From Aporrectodea caliginosa (Eukaryota > Annelida > Clitellata > Crassiclitellata > Lumbricidae): DNA of 64,000 nucleotides. Below the pieces are notes generated by a model. The model did no database searches, was not told the DNA's origin, and was given only the letters and a program-made list of their open reading frames with translations. The DNA is taken from contig JACEVL010000412.1 of NCBI GenBank assembly GCA_020284085.1, positions 547,816-611,815 of the forward strand, written 5' to 3'. The position numbers and the translations under genes were made by a program. Shown piece after piece: positions 9,571-20,959 of this stretch (its first letter is position 1; each line of letters begins with the position of its first letter).

Positions 9571-11151
9571 TTAACTTTACTCACTTCCTCTGTCGCAACA
9601 AATCTCAAGGACGACTATCTTCCCGTGTACTACTCTCAATTGAAAACGAGTAAATGCGAGAAATGACTTTGAAGACATTCCCTATAAGATTTTACTAATC
9701 ACAATAGCCGTAAAGTTCACATAATGCACAGCTTAATTGAACTTTAAGTTAATATCTTAAGGCTACAGTTTTTCAGTAGCTTACAATTACAGAAATTATT
9801 AAACAAGGATTTGACATTTCCGTTTTTCATTTTCACGTCAAATTCAATCATTAAACATATTTTTCAATATCTCATTTTCAGACTTTCGTAGGCCGTTAGA
9901 AGGTTCGTAGGCCCCCATAGTATAGGCACAGTGCCTACTATGTCTAATGGATAATAGTATAATACTACCTGACGCTTCATCGTGTAGTTCAAAGCCTATG
10001 CCCATCATTCACCTAATGTCTGCCATTAGTTCCGCATCAAATGGTTTTGTTAATCGTCTTGCCCCTGCTTTTTATTGAAGACGATTTAATTAAAGTAATG
10101 TTTTTGAAGGCCTTCCGTTGAGTGCTTCACGTTGTGTAGGCTGCTTTCAGCTCAACGTATGTCAGCTGTCACGGTACACGATCTAGATATACTTTAATAA
10201 CTGAAAACATCCAAATGATCACCTGCATATAGTATCTTAATGAACGCTTGCAGAGCGTAGCAGTTCAGGCGTTCCTGATCCCTTTGTAGCCAAATGAAAT
10301 GCATCCGTTATACCAATAGAACAAAGTAGATCTAACACGCCACACAGTCGCAGGGAAGCACATTCATAAATGCGGTCGAGGTATTGGTTAAGTGCTTTCA
10401 CGTGGTTTCTCTATTGGTCGCTCGTAACATTACTTGAATCGGCACGTAATGGATATTTTCAGGAAAAGTTGCTCATCAAATGCGGTGAGAAAAGGACAGA
10501 TTTCTTAGATGGTCTTAAAAGGTTCTGCCGCCAACCATAAGATCAAACATGGTCAAATGTGAGCCAATAAGAGCATAGACACTAGTAAAGAAAACGCGAA
10601 AGAAAAGTTTTAATGCAGACGAAGTCTCAAAATGTCAATTAACGGTGACGCTGCGAATTTGTTCCGTTTATCTATATGCATATCTCTCACTCCGTCGCTC
10701 GCATGCACTCATACAACAGCAAACACACAAGCGCATCGACGTTTTCTTTGTGTTCCCGTATCGATACTCGCGGCAAAGCAGAAGTGAAAACCAATAAATA
10801 GGAACCAGCATTTGATTTATTATTATTCTTAGACGCATGCCGACTGCATTATTCTGAATTTACTTGCGACTCTAGCTGTCTCTCAGAATAGCATTTTACA
10901 TTGTTTAGTTCCTATTATTTGTAATTGGAAACAATTAAACTAAGCGTTATCTTTGTCAGAGTACATACAGTTGGATCACGGTACGAATTTTAATTAATTT
11001 TTACAAGGCTCTGCATTCAAGATTTATTGGCGTATTTCTTGATAAACCTAAGTTTCCGGACAAACCAGGCGAGTATATGACAATGACATACAAGTAAACT
11101 GGTATACGATTAAAGGATGCAAACGTATTAAGGGGCTGCTGTAGCAATGAT
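9571..11151. other. Non-coding part of direct duplication
   Basis: Aligned throughout with 23333-26684 apart from insertions in the other copy. No coding frame of interest. Includes the empty piggyBac target TTAA (9757-9760) and the empty hAT target GTCTAATG (9942-9949). Confidence 0.6.
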
Positions 11152-11685
11152 CAGTGATGGGTTAAAGTTAACTAAAAAGTTACGAACTTTCAGTTTAACT
11201 ATTTTTTTTAGTTAAGGCAGAAGTTTAACTAAAAATAGTATAGTTAAAACCAAAGTTTACCTAATATTTTTAGTTATTAGGCTAGCTAGAAAGTTTAAGT
11301 AACAAAATCAGCAACTATCTTCCGCAATAACTGTCACGAGTAACAGATTTTATTACTCAAGTCAAGTGAACTGCACGCACTGCACGATTAGCAACTTTCT
11401 TCATGATTTTCTTGATCGACTATTAGCCTAGTAGGCCTACACATTACATAGTTTGAAGGTGAAATTGTCATTGACGCTCTGCATTTTATTACAGTTCACT
11501 TAACCTCTATCATTGTGAACATGTTTGTGAAAAAGTTTTTTAAAACTTATAAAAAGTTTAACTAAATATTTTTAGTTTAGTTAACTTATTAACAAAATAA
11601 TTTGCCAACGTTTAGTTAAAAATTCCTATTTCTGGTGAAAATAGTTATAGTTTAACTAAGAAAAATTAGTTAGTGCCCATCACTG
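11152..11685. mobile_element. hAT-like MITE rich in AGTTTAACT
   Basis: Begins CAGTGATGGG and ends CCCATCACTG, with near-identical 8-bp flanks GCAATGAT (11144-11151) and GCAATTAT (11686-11693). The interior is a series of TAGTTTAACTAAAA-like repeats in both orientations. A shorter version sits at the same place in the other direct-duplication copy (26685-27001), so it inserted before the duplication. Confidence 0.8.
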
Positions 11686-11729
11686 GCAATTATTACAAGC
11701 ATAGCCTACCTACATGTACATTCTCACTA

Positions 11730-13802
11730 GGGGTCATTGCATAATTACGTAACGCTCGAGGGTGGGTGGGTGGGGTTCTTGAAAACGTTACTAAACGTTA
11801 CGTGGGTGGGTGGGTGGAGCTGAACGTTACGTAACGCTTTTATCAACAGTTTAGGTATAAATGAATTTTAAATTAACATCAAATGACACTTTAAACACGA
11901 TGTGATTGATGTTCAAACTTCGTGCCATTGATTTTAAACTTAACTAACCAAACGCAATAGTATAAAACAAGCATTTATTGAGCTTTTTTTTCTCAATCAA
12001 TAGAGTTTATTGAACCAGTTCATTACAAATCAGAACAGTACAATCATAACAAAAAGCAAGTAGATCAGTTGATGTGCTATTCAATATTATTATTACTCTA
12101 CTTGTTTAATCTAAATAAAGTTTATAGTGACTGCACTTGTAGATGAAAGTAAATATATCATTAGGAACAAAGGGCACTCCTAGAAGGGATTACTCCCGCT
12201 GGTTAGGGGCCCAGTCAATAAAGCTTGTGGCAGATGGCTTGATGGTAGATTAGAAAGATGATAAGCAATAAATGCCATGTGAAGGTGTGATAAAGGCTAA
12301 GTCATAATAAAAAACCTTAATATCTTAGTATAGCACAAAAAAAGAACTGGAGAATTATAGATTATTGTTATATAGTGCGTGATATTTAATTAAACATCTA
12401 AATTGTGAGAGACCTGCAGCCGTCTTAATTTCGTGCGGGAGGTTATTCCATAAGAATGGACCTTGGTATTTAATAGATAACTTATGAACATTCGTTCTAA
12501 CAAGAGGATACGAGTAAGTACTATTACTTCTAGTCACTTTGAGGTGTTTAATAGTGGGAAAGAAAGAGGTAAAGGCTATCGGGAGGAGATTTTTATTATA
12601 TTTATACATTACTTCACCTATTTGTACGTACCTAATTTGATTGAGATTTAGTAGTTTAAGTCTCTGAAATAAGTATTTGGTATGAGCATTGTGTGGGGAA
12701 TTAGTGATAATTCGGATTGCTCTTTTTTGTAGACTCTTAAGTTTGTTTAGGTGAACAGGGTATGTAGAGGTCCAAATGAGGTTACAGTAGGTTAAGTAGG
12801 GATATATTAATGCGAAATACAGATTTTTGAGAACAGTTTGGGGGAGTAAGTAAGAAATCCTTCTAATAATTCCAATATTCTTCATGACCTTTTTAGATAT
12901 TTCGTCAATATGTTGGTTCCATTTCAAGTGTTGGTCAATGAAGACGCCAAGGAATTTAGTAGAAGTTACTTTCGGTATTACATGATTATCAATGGTGAGG
13001 TCATTGTTGGTAACTGGAATAGTTTTGTTAGGTGATCTAAAGATAATGTAATTCGTTTTAGATACGTTTAATGATAATTTATTAGCCTTAAACCAATCAG
13101 CTGCTAGAGACAATTCCTCGTTCGCAAGTTGAATAAGTTTATCGTATGAGGAATGTGATAGAAAGACATTTGAGTCGTCTGCAAATAGGATGAATCTTAG
13201 AAGAGTAGAAGAGTTGGGGAGGTCGTTTATGTAGATCAGGAATAATAGTGGACCCAATATAGACCCTTGTGGCACTCCAAAGAGGATGTTTTGGAGATTC
13301 GAGAGGCAACCGTTACATTTTACTCTCTGTGTGCGGCTAGTGAGATAACTCTTAAACCATTCTAGCGGTTTACCCCTAACCCCATAATGTTTCAATTTTG
13401 CTAAAAGGATGTCATGATCAACCGTATCGAAGGCTTTTGCCAGATCCAAGAATATGCCTATCGAAAATTCATTACTGTCCATGGCTTTAGTGATTCTATC
13501 CTGAATATCCAATAATGACATAAAAGTAGAGTGGCCTGGTTGAAATCCGTGAATTAAAAGTTGAAATTTAATCTGTTTTTTGTTAAAATTTAAAGAAAAA
13601 TTAAATTTTTTAGACAACAATCGACATGTTCAAGAAAAGTAATGTTAATCATATGCCAGATCTTTACCGAGACTTAAAAATAAATATGTAACGCTGGGGA
13701 GGGTGGGTGGGTGGTCCTAGGTAAACGTTATGAAGCGTTACAGGGTGGGTGAGTGTTTCAAAAACGGTCATTTTCGGCGTTACGTAATTATGCAATGACC
13801 CC
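11730..13802. mobile_element. PIF/Harbinger-like DNA transposon carrying a nested CR1
   Basis: Termini are a perfect inverted repeat of about 26 bases starting GGGGTCATTGCATAATTACG, flanked by the 3-bp duplication CTA (11727-11729 and 13803-13805). The sister copy has one CTA at 27038-27040 with nothing inserted. Subterminal GGGTGGGTGGG repeats are seen on both sides. The non-nested part has no transposase, so it is non-autonomous. The 3-bp duplication suggests PIF/Harbinger; other superfamilies are not excluded. Confidence 0.8.
11985..13610 (-). pseudogene. CR1-like LINE, 3' half of ORF2
   Basis: A single open minus-strand frame (13560-12355) starts inside the RT: HGFQPGHSTFMSLLDIQDRI, FLDLAKAFDTVDHDILL (motif A), FGVPQGSILGPLLFLIYIND (motif B), FILFADDSNVF (motif C) and GVFIDQHLKWNQHI. 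It ends with the GPFLWNNLPHEIK block and a stop at 12355. The 3' UTR has AGAAGGGATTACTCCCGCTGG and an ATTGATTGAG tail at about 11990. The endonuclease half is missing. The surviving ~400-residue frame has no stop, so the insertion is relatively young. It lies inside the Harbinger-like element. Confidence 0.88.
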
Positions 13803-13805
13803 CTA

Positions 13806-14419
13806 GTTATCTAAGCCTAATTTGAGTCGACAGAGAGAGATGCTTTGCGTCGCAAGCCTCAAATTTATTGTCTACTATGCAACCGCAATCTATTTACTGA
13901 TTTATGCTATATATGATTAAAATTATAAATCCTAAAGATCTTAATTGATGTGATTATAAAGTGTCATAGAAATTGTATGTGAATATGCACGCGTTAGATT
14001 TTGAACGGTAATAGTCACTGCTTAAATGACGGCAGTTATCGTAGTAGCAATAAAGTGTTGCAACATTTTTAGTAATTGCGATGTAGCCAATATGCTAAAG
14101 ACTAAGATATCATTAGAGCTGCGTCATAGATTGTTTAAGACGTGGAACCATTTCCCAGTTGAACCTCAACCTAGGCCTACGTTGGAGGATTGAATGCAGC
14201 CCTAATAGCAGTAGGCTTATTACCGAGATTAGATAATATAGTTTAGCAGTGTCATTGGAGCATGGTACGAATTAGCTACACCTTGGAATTATCGTCTATA
14301 ATAATTATATGCCTTATCAACTCGATCGATTATTGAACGCTTTAACACTTGATGTACTCAACGACTCTACACTCAGCAGCACTGGAAATTTCGGGATGTG
14401 TTTTTTGCGCATCAGCGAC
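13806..14419. other. Non-coding part of direct duplication
   Basis: Matches 27041-27060 and 27313-28442 apart from insertions in the other copy. No gene recognised. Confidence 0.5.
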
Positions 14420-15005
14420 TATCAATTGTATTTATAAAGCGCTTCTCATAGCATAAGCCATTCAGAAGAGCTCCCAGTGCGAGGTAGTCCGAGAGAAAAG
14501 GAAGGTTTTAAGGTGAGAGAAAGAGGTGGAGATGCTACCAGAGAGGATTGTAGAGCGTAGAGCAGGACGAAGTCCATTCCTTAGGGAGGGACATAGGCTG
14601 GCAACGGATCTGGGTTGAGCCATTTTGGTCCTAACACGGGGAACGAATAGGTCAAGCCGGTCAGAGGATCTGAGAGACGCAATGACATGGCAGAGAGGCA
14701 ACGGAGAATATGGTAACAAAGATATTTTGGAGCAAGACCCAGTTGAGATTTGAGTACGAGAATGAGAACTTTAAATTGGATGCGCGCAGAGAGAGGTACC
14801 CAGTGAAGTTGATTAGCCATAAATGTAGAGATGTGAGAGAATCGAAAAAGGCAAGTTACAAGTCTGGCAGCAGCATTCAGCACGGACTGAAGAGGAGATA
14901 GACGAACCTTGGGTAAACCAACAAGGAGAGAATTGCAATAGACAATTCGAGAACAGGCAATAATTGATGCCTCATGGTTTAGGAAACGGCTCTTTAGTAG
15001 CATAC
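14420..15005 (-). pseudogene. L2-like LINE, C-terminal RT fragment
   Basis: The minus-strand frame 15009-14581 contains LQSVLNAAARLVT, FSHISTFMANQLHWVPLSARIQFKV and APKYL, the classic jockey-superfamily C-terminal region. After a frameshift near 14590 it continues (LFSRTTSHWELF) to the stop and a 3' end with GAAGCGCTTTATAAATACAATTG. It lies just upstream of the GPCR start in opposite orientation. The sister copy (28443-28519) keeps only its last ~75 bases. Confidence 0.8.
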
Positions 15006-15127
15006 ACATTTATTTATATTTACATTTTAATAACTATTTGTTTAATGCAAATTCCTCGACATGATGCATATTTTCTCATGAACCAAAGACGTTTCAGCAT
15101 CATCATTCGCTAAAGTTGGACAGCGAG

Positions 15128-16153
15128 ATGTCTGGAAATTGGACCGATAGCGACGAACTTGGATACGAAGTGGACTTGAATGTGACGAGCTTCACTGAGC
15201 CTGCTCCTCCTCCTCGTACTCCTCCACTTGGCCTAAACCCACTTTACGCAACAAGTCGGGTCTTCTCGGGTTTCGTAATTCTGATCGGGGTGATCGGGTG
15301 CACTGCCAACGGCCTTGTCCTTCGGGTACTTCTGTCGTTGAAACTCAGGGAACATACTTCAAACATCCTTGTTACAAACCAGGTCGTCATGGACCTCTAT
15401 TCGTGCATCACGGTCCTCATCTCCTACGCCAGCAAGATCACCGAGACGAAGTACTGGGGCGGATGGGGATTCTTCGTGTGCACCATGATCCACAACGATA
15501 ACTTCGTCTTCAACGGGTTGACTGGATCCATTGCAGGAGTGGCCATTATAACCGTCGAACGCTATTTCAAGGTCGTACACCCGATTGCTCATCGTAAGAA
15601 CTTCCGGAACTGGATGATCTACGTGGCCATTCCGATAACATGGGTGAACGGGATCTTGACGAACATCACAGTCCTTGGTACCTCGGTCATCATTGATGGT
15701 ATCTGCTACCCGTTCTGTGTCTGGCCGAATGCACTGACGGCGACCGCCTACTCGGTGTTCATACTCGTCTGGGAGTATGTCATACCGCTGGTGATATTCG
15801 TCTACTGCTACTGGCGTATTCTTGTGGTGATCAGAGGCCAGGCGAAGGTCTTTCAAGGTGGCCCCGGCTCGGCAGGACCAAACAGCGACTCTGTGGCACA
15901 GCAGATGAACGTCAACAAAACCCAGATGAACGTCATCGTTACAATGATCGCCATTTCCGTTGCATTCGTCGTCTGCTGGACTCCGAACCAGGTCTTCAAC
16001 ACGCTCTTCATGTTGAACGTTCAGCTGGACTCGTCGATCTACAGCTTCACCGTGTTCATGATCTTTCTCAACACCACTCTCAACCCCATCATCTACGCCG
16101 CAAAACTCGACCCAGTTAGAAAAGGACTTCGAAAAATGATCGGATTGGCTTAG
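15128..16153 (+). CDS. Class A (rhodopsin-like) G-protein-coupled receptor
   Basis: Uninterrupted frame of 341 codons. I choose the ATG at 15128 because the frame upstream opens with TTG, an unlikely animal start. Seven hydrophobic segments lie at about 44-68, 78-101, 118-146, 162-183, 204-228, 266-288 and 304-325. Family marks: GCTANG in TM1 (N61), D89 in TM2, C118 at the top of TM3 pairing with a Cys in loop 2 (C193 or C197), ERY at 144-146, W172 in TM4, P220 in TM5, CWTP at 283-286, and NPIIY at 319-323. N-terminal glycosylation sites are N4 and N18. The C-tail is short (~16 residues). It would sit in the plasma membrane and signal through G proteins; ligand unknown. Single-exon, as in many lineage-expanded invertebrate receptors. 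Third codon positions are G/C rich, unlike the surrounding repeats, which supports real coding constraint. Confidence 0.95.
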   Translation: MSGNWTDSDELGYEVDLNVTSFTEPAPPPRTPPLGLNPLYATSRVFSGFVILIGVIGCTANGLVLRVLLSLKLREHTSNILVTNQVVMDLYSCITVLISYASKITETKYWGGWGFFVCTMIHNDNFVFNGLTGSIAGVAIITVERYFKVVHPIAHRKNFRNWMIYVAIPITWVNGILTNITVLGTSVIIDGICYPFCVWPNALTATAYSVFILVWEYVIPLVIFVYCYWRILVVIRGQAKVFQGGPGSAGPNSDSVAQQMNVNKTQMNVIVTMIAISVAFVVCWTPNQVFNTLFMLNVQLDSSIYSFTVFMIFLNTTLNPIIYAAKLDPVRKGLRKMIGLA

Positions 16154-16539
16154 TCGGCTTAAAGAAATACGACTTCTAAGGCTACTGAGGGAACCAACGA
16201 CTGTAAAATAGGTAGAATTGAACATAAGTAAAAGAAAGACTACTTTAGTTAGTATATTTAGTATTGCCAGAACAATGTTTTGAACTGTAGTAAATCCGAA
16301 TTGTAAAACTTGCCAACCAATTTGAGGAACAAAGGACATTTGACCTCCACAAAGTTCGAAAACATTAAGCTAATTGCCATTTTGCTACAGAACTCATCAA
16401 TGCGGTGCACCTTTTTCATAAATATTTAATGTGAGAGGAACAGTATACATTTTAATTAACATGACACCCGTACCAATGTTCTAACCAAAACAAGTGGGTA
16501 TACCGTATGCCCTAAAATATCCATGCTTACTTACAAGGA
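16154..16539. other. 3' flank of the GPCR
   Basis: AT-rich. No canonical AATAAA was noticed close to the stop, so the 3' end of the transcript is not placed. No other gene seen. Confidence 0.4.
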
Positions 16540-18215
16540 CCTGAAGGTGGACTCACAATACATGCAAGCTGTAAAAGAGGGCACGAGTCAACATTATGAC
16601 AGTTATGACACCCAGTTTGTAGCTGCAGTCCTCGATCAAGCCAAACTGAGCAACAGAAAGGCTATATCTGTCGGCCGCACATAATGGAGTCAGTATTAGC
16701 AAAAGTTGCTCAAAGTCTTGGTTATGATGTCTAGGAGTTAAATATCAAACATTCGTCAATTCACAGAGCTACAGAGCACAGAACTATTGAACTCAAATTG
16801 CCTCACAGCTTAAAGAACATGTGCAGTTTCAAGGAAATGTCTCTCTCTCTCGATCCACTGAAATGGTAAACCTCTGAGAGTTGGAAAGGAAGTTACTGAT
16901 CGATTACCAGTACTTGTTACGGGAGCTGGAGTGAACCAGTTGCTTGGTTTCCCAAATTGACTTCCAGTACTGGTGAAGCTCAAGAACTCAGTTGTAGCCC
17001 GTTTGATAGAAAATTGGGGTCTTGTCGATCGCATTGCTTCCATGTGTCTTGATACCACTTCAAGTAACACAGGAAATAGAAATGGCGCTTGTGTTCTGCT
17101 GGAACAGGAACTCCGGAAGAAGCTTTTGCACCTGGCATGTCGGCCGCACATAATGGAGTTAGTTCCAGCTGCAGCGTTTCACAATAGGTTGGCAATGACC
17201 TCAGGGCCAGACGTTGCCATCTTTAAACGTTTCCAGATGAACTGGACCAACATTGATCCGACCAGATATGAACCTGAAGGATAGCAAGTCTGCTGAAAGA
17301 TTACAAGGACAGCCTTCTGGTATTTTCTGAAAATTAGTTGCACCATTGTCGGCCCAGAGATGACCATCGAAAATTCATTGAGCTTGTGATAATTTTTCTT
17401 GGAGGTGTACCACCACGCGGAATATCACTTATGGTTCCTGGAATTTGCCAGGTGGAACAAAGGCACAGCCTTTAAAGATATGGATGCTCCGTTGCCAATT
17501 TAAACTTACCACTAAAGATGAGATAGGACTGCGGAACATGAGCATCTTCATTGTTCGCATCTAAGCCAAGGCCTGATTCACGGCTCCAAATCCAATTGCA
17601 TCTTCAAATCATGATCTTCACTTCCTTCAGCTCTTGGGTCAGTACGAAACAGAGAACAAATCCATTCCCAGCGCCAGGTGAACGAAATTTGCTGATCACC
17701 TTTGGTGAAGAACTCATTTACTTTGCCCTTTGATGCGACAGTAGCTGTTGAATCCAAACGAGCAATGGCAAAAAGCAATTAATGAGAAGAAAGGTATAGA
17801 AGAGCCTGCAAAACCTCTCTAATTGAAATGAGAAAATCCGAAAGCATGCGAATTGAGGACTTCGTGACAAAAAATATGATGAAAATCTTCTGCTGGCTTG
17901 GAATTCCTGCTGGATTCCTGAATTGTGACCCGGACTTATGACCACAGTGAGACGAATATAGTAAGGATGCCATCAAGACTGTTGAACGTCTGAGGATTGT
18001 CAATGACAGTGCAGAAAGAGGCGTTGCCCTCATTGAGATGTACAATTCAATTCAATTCAATTCAACAGCATTATTACGAAGAAAGAAAATCAGAAACAGT
18101 ATTAAATTGTATTCAAGTCATCCAGGAAGACCGTAGACTGTTTCCAACTTGCAAAAAAGACTTCATTACTGCCAGCTCTTTGTCAGGCAATTCATTTTCA
18201 ACTACACAGTAGGCA
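16540..18215 (+). pseudogene. Decayed transposase-like gene
   Basis: Pieces of one protein appear in order in shifting frames: AVLDQAKLSNRKAISV (~16630), GKEVTDRLPVLVTGAGVNQL (~16880), VARLIENWGLVDRIASMC and LDTTSSNTGNRNGACVLLEQ (16990-17105), LACRPHIMELVPAAAFH (~17130), SGPDVAIFKRFQMNWTNIDP (~17200), VNDSAERGVALIEMYN (~18000), and VIQEDRRLFPTCKKD (~18115). This layout matches a recurrent uncharacterised transposase-like protein of invertebrates with the signature C.DTTSSNTG...ACR.H..ELV...FKRF...W and a late VND.AERGV block. I cannot name its superfamily. Multiple stops and shifts make it non-functional. TGTCGGCCGCACATAATGGA occurs twice, at 16668 and 17138. Confidence 0.6.
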
Positions 18216-18823
18216 CTCAGCAGTAGTTCTAACTGTAATCACGTTTCCTAGACTCTGTACAGACAATGTTTGTTAATTTATTCTTCCCAGCTTGAAGCTT
18301 GCTAAAATATAATAATATTATATTATATTATGTTTTATTTTTATATTTTATATTATATTATACACAAATTAGATATAATATATCTAAAATTCACGATTAG
18401 ACAGAAATCAACGAAAACTAAAGATCTCGTGAGCGACCTTAAAAATTGAAATATTTACCAACAATTTGGCAGGAGTTGTTTCTATACTAATTGGAACCAA
18501 ACTGGAGGTGAGACCGTAAGAAATCAAACATTTATTTCATTTTTTCTGTACTGCTAAGGAACACAGTAAAATAATTATAAACATAGATCGATGAAGCGTA
18601 TTTAAATGTCAAGTCACGGTTGTTGTAATAGTAGCACTAGTACTAATTAAACAGAAATATATTTACATTTGCTTACTTGTCGTCGATTTCAAGTGACAAT
18701 TAGTCTTACGTTTTTTAATAATACGTTTTACGTTTTGACTGATGTTGGTCTACAAGATCTAAGAATAGCATAAAACATTACAAAACGAGTCAATTTCTAT
18801 CAACCTCGTCCGTCAATTTCGAC
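18216..18823. other. AT-rich non-coding DNA
   Basis: Includes a TATTATATTATATT-rich block at 18308-18380. No gene recognised. Confidence 0.5.
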
Positions 18824-19544
18824 TCAGGTAATGAAGATACACACTTGAAAGAGACTAAGAGGCCATACAGTTAAGGGTGACATAGCCAACAGCAAACGCT
18901 TGAGCGATAGCCACAGAAAATATGTCCCATACATCCAAACAGTGAGCATTGAGTCGACTGTCTGGATCATATACAGGATGCAGTTGTTGCGAGCTAAAAT
19001 AAGAATCAGACAAAATAAACAAATTAAAATAATTCCAGCCAATCAGGCGTCTAGTTTCAAGAATGTATCCACAATCTGGGACATCTCTATTCAGTGCAAC
19101 GAGTGACATAACGAGGTTTTTGATGACGAATGACTACAGATTCTGAAGTCCTGAGTCGAAAACCATTTGCACGCCCTGGTCCAGAAGAATGGCGGCCAAC
19201 GCGAGAAGCAGACCAGAGACGACAACTGGTGAACCATTGTGACTCTTATCACTACCACCAGTCTTCAACAATCGACTTACAATCTCATTGTAGCTCGATT
19301 CACCAGAGGACAGAAAATAAATGAATATTGTAACTGTAAGAGAAAATGTATGATGCGCCACCCAAAAAGGTGAGTGGTGTTCCAGACCCCGACCAGTGTC
19401 ACCACTGACGAACAGGAAAGTTTTCATGCGCTTACGGATCTGCGGGGAGAGAGACCAAGGAGTCCTGAGGAAGACGATTCCAGCTGGATGGACCCATAGA
19501 GATGTATAATATATAAATATATCACTAGAGCGAGCATCTACCAC
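18824..19544 (-). other. Unidentified minus-strand reading frames
   Basis: Two adjoining regions are open on the minus strand. 19544-19134 (136 codons) has a hydrophobic stretch VVVSGLLLALAAILL near its end. 19109-18824 has two overlapping frames, one very hydrophobic (AGIILICLFCLILIL). They could be remnants of a membrane protein or chance. No family signature or clear splice pair was found. Confidence 0.2.
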
Positions 19545-19849
19545 CTATGTTGAGGCTGCCGATTCAAAACGGCCTTGGACCTTAAGCTAGCCAAAATGAG
19601 CGTTGACTGACGTCATAATCGAGAAATCGACGTCATCATCGACGTGTATTGCGTGGACACGTCACCAATTATGTTAATGAGCGCTGGCTGACGTCATGCA
19701 AGCTTCATTTTCACAGTACAACTTCAACCGTGATAGGCTACACAAAAGTATCCATCGATATCTATAGTTAGAATGCCTAGCTTGGTGGTCAAGGTCGCTT
19801 AGCGATTGTGACTTCACTGCGACCTGAAGGAAATATACGTCATACGCTC
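19545..19849. other. No feature recognised
   Basis: Two TGACGTCA-like stretches (TGACGTCATAATCG, TGACGTCATGC) occur near 19610 and 19690, but their spacing gives no clear regulatory reading. Confidence 0.35.
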
Positions 19850-20260
19850 TCTAGCGCTTATAATATATCTCATTGGATGGACCAACAAAAGCAAAACAAC
19901 TCATGGACAGGGCCGAAGCAGTGTGCATAAGGGGAACCACCAGGAGGCCACAAGCAGCCGACCGAAGGGAGACCCGGCCAGGTAGAGAGGGGATGAGAGT
20001 GCAAAAAGTCATCAAAAAACTGGCGCAGCAGAGTAGTTGAGACAGTTGCCGCAAATGGTAAGAACCTTAGATGCATTGATGAAGGGATTCTCAAATGAGG
20101 TGGATATAGGGGCAAACCTCAGGATGCCTGCCACCTGTAAGACGGGCATCGGCGTTGAGGATAGACTGAAGCTTCAGGATATTAAAAGACGCAACACCAA
20201 TGTAAGCGACATTATAAAAGTCGACCCTATAGCACAGATCAGGGCCTGATCCAGAGTAGT
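19850..20260 (-). pseudogene. L2-like LINE fragment, strongly decayed
   Basis: On the minus strand, around 20220-20110, the translation gives SFNILKLQSILNADARLTGG. This matches the LQxxLNAAARLxxG block of L2/CR1-like RTs, preceded by a DQALICAIG-like region. Further frames toward 19860 are broken. Assignment rests on this one block. Confidence 0.5.
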
Positions 20261-20369
20261 AAGAGAGTTATTCTACAATAGTCAAACCTACTGCTCTGAT
20301 CTTTGGAGAAAATTCTGGCGTTCGACTGTTTGAGGGTGTCGTATGTATCAATTGGACTCCATCCAACGC

Positions 20370-20560
20370 CCCTGCCTGAAGTGATCCATTCGGTAAGCGC
20401 GCTTGATCTATGATCCAACGGTTATGGGTTCCAATCTGCTGAGTGCATTCCGTGCAACGATCATGGATAAGTTGTTTACGTAGGTCACCAATATCATGGC
20501 TCGCATTTTCAGATTCATACTTACTGACGACCTCAAGGCTAGTAATAAGTGTGATAAATA
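20370..20560 (+). mobile_element. Possible tRNA-derived SINE
   Basis: CATTCGGTAAGCGCGCTTG resembles a box A region. Thirty bases on, TATGGGTTCCAATCTGC resembles box B. The 3' side ends AAATAAATAAATG. The similarity to tRNA is visible by eye, but no second copy was found in the window. Confidence 0.4.
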
Positions 20561-20775
20561 AATAAATGTGAATCTGTAGGATTAGTACAAACCGCAGAGC
20601 TGTCCTTCGCAGTCTTTGAAGTTGTATTTTGTGTCATTAGCACAAAGAGAGCAAGGCGTTCCGGATTTATATGGCGCTGCGCCTTTGTAATTCCCTCTGC
20701 ACACATTCACAGGATAATCAGCAATTTATAAAGAGGGAACAGGTGTACGACCTCGTTGAGGATGATGCGAGATTC

Positions 20776-20932
20776 ATTACCACCGTCATCATAATAATCA
20801 TCATCATCAACATCATCACCATCATCATCGACAACAACATCATCATCGTCATCATCGTCGTCGTCATCAGCAACAACAACATCATCATCATCATCAGCAG
20901 CATCATTATCATCATCAACAACAACATAATCA
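20776..20932. repeat. (CAT)n/(AAC)n compound microsatellite
   Basis: Mixed CAT, CAA and CGT triplets; low-complexity frames on both strands derive from it. Confidence 0.9.
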
Positions 20933-20959
20933 TTCTTTACTAATACTCTCATATACCCT

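Larger units (their letters stand above)
9270..14490 (+). repeat. Direct duplication, copy 1
   Basis: Same order and orientation as 22926-28519. Anchors include 9436 (23071), 9757 (23535), 9942 (24699), 10158 (25691), 10445 (25971), 11152 (26685), 13826 (27058), 14056 (27987) and 14420 (28443). Copy-1-only insertion: the Harbinger-like element with CR1 (11730-13802). The right boundary lies inside an L2-like 3' end that continues here but not in copy 2. Confidence 0.85.

Noticed and set aside
15359..16339. 326-codon open frame on the minus strand opposite the GPCR
   Set aside because: It is the antisense shadow of the receptor; translation is His/Asp/Val rich without any domain, while the plus strand has all class A motifs.
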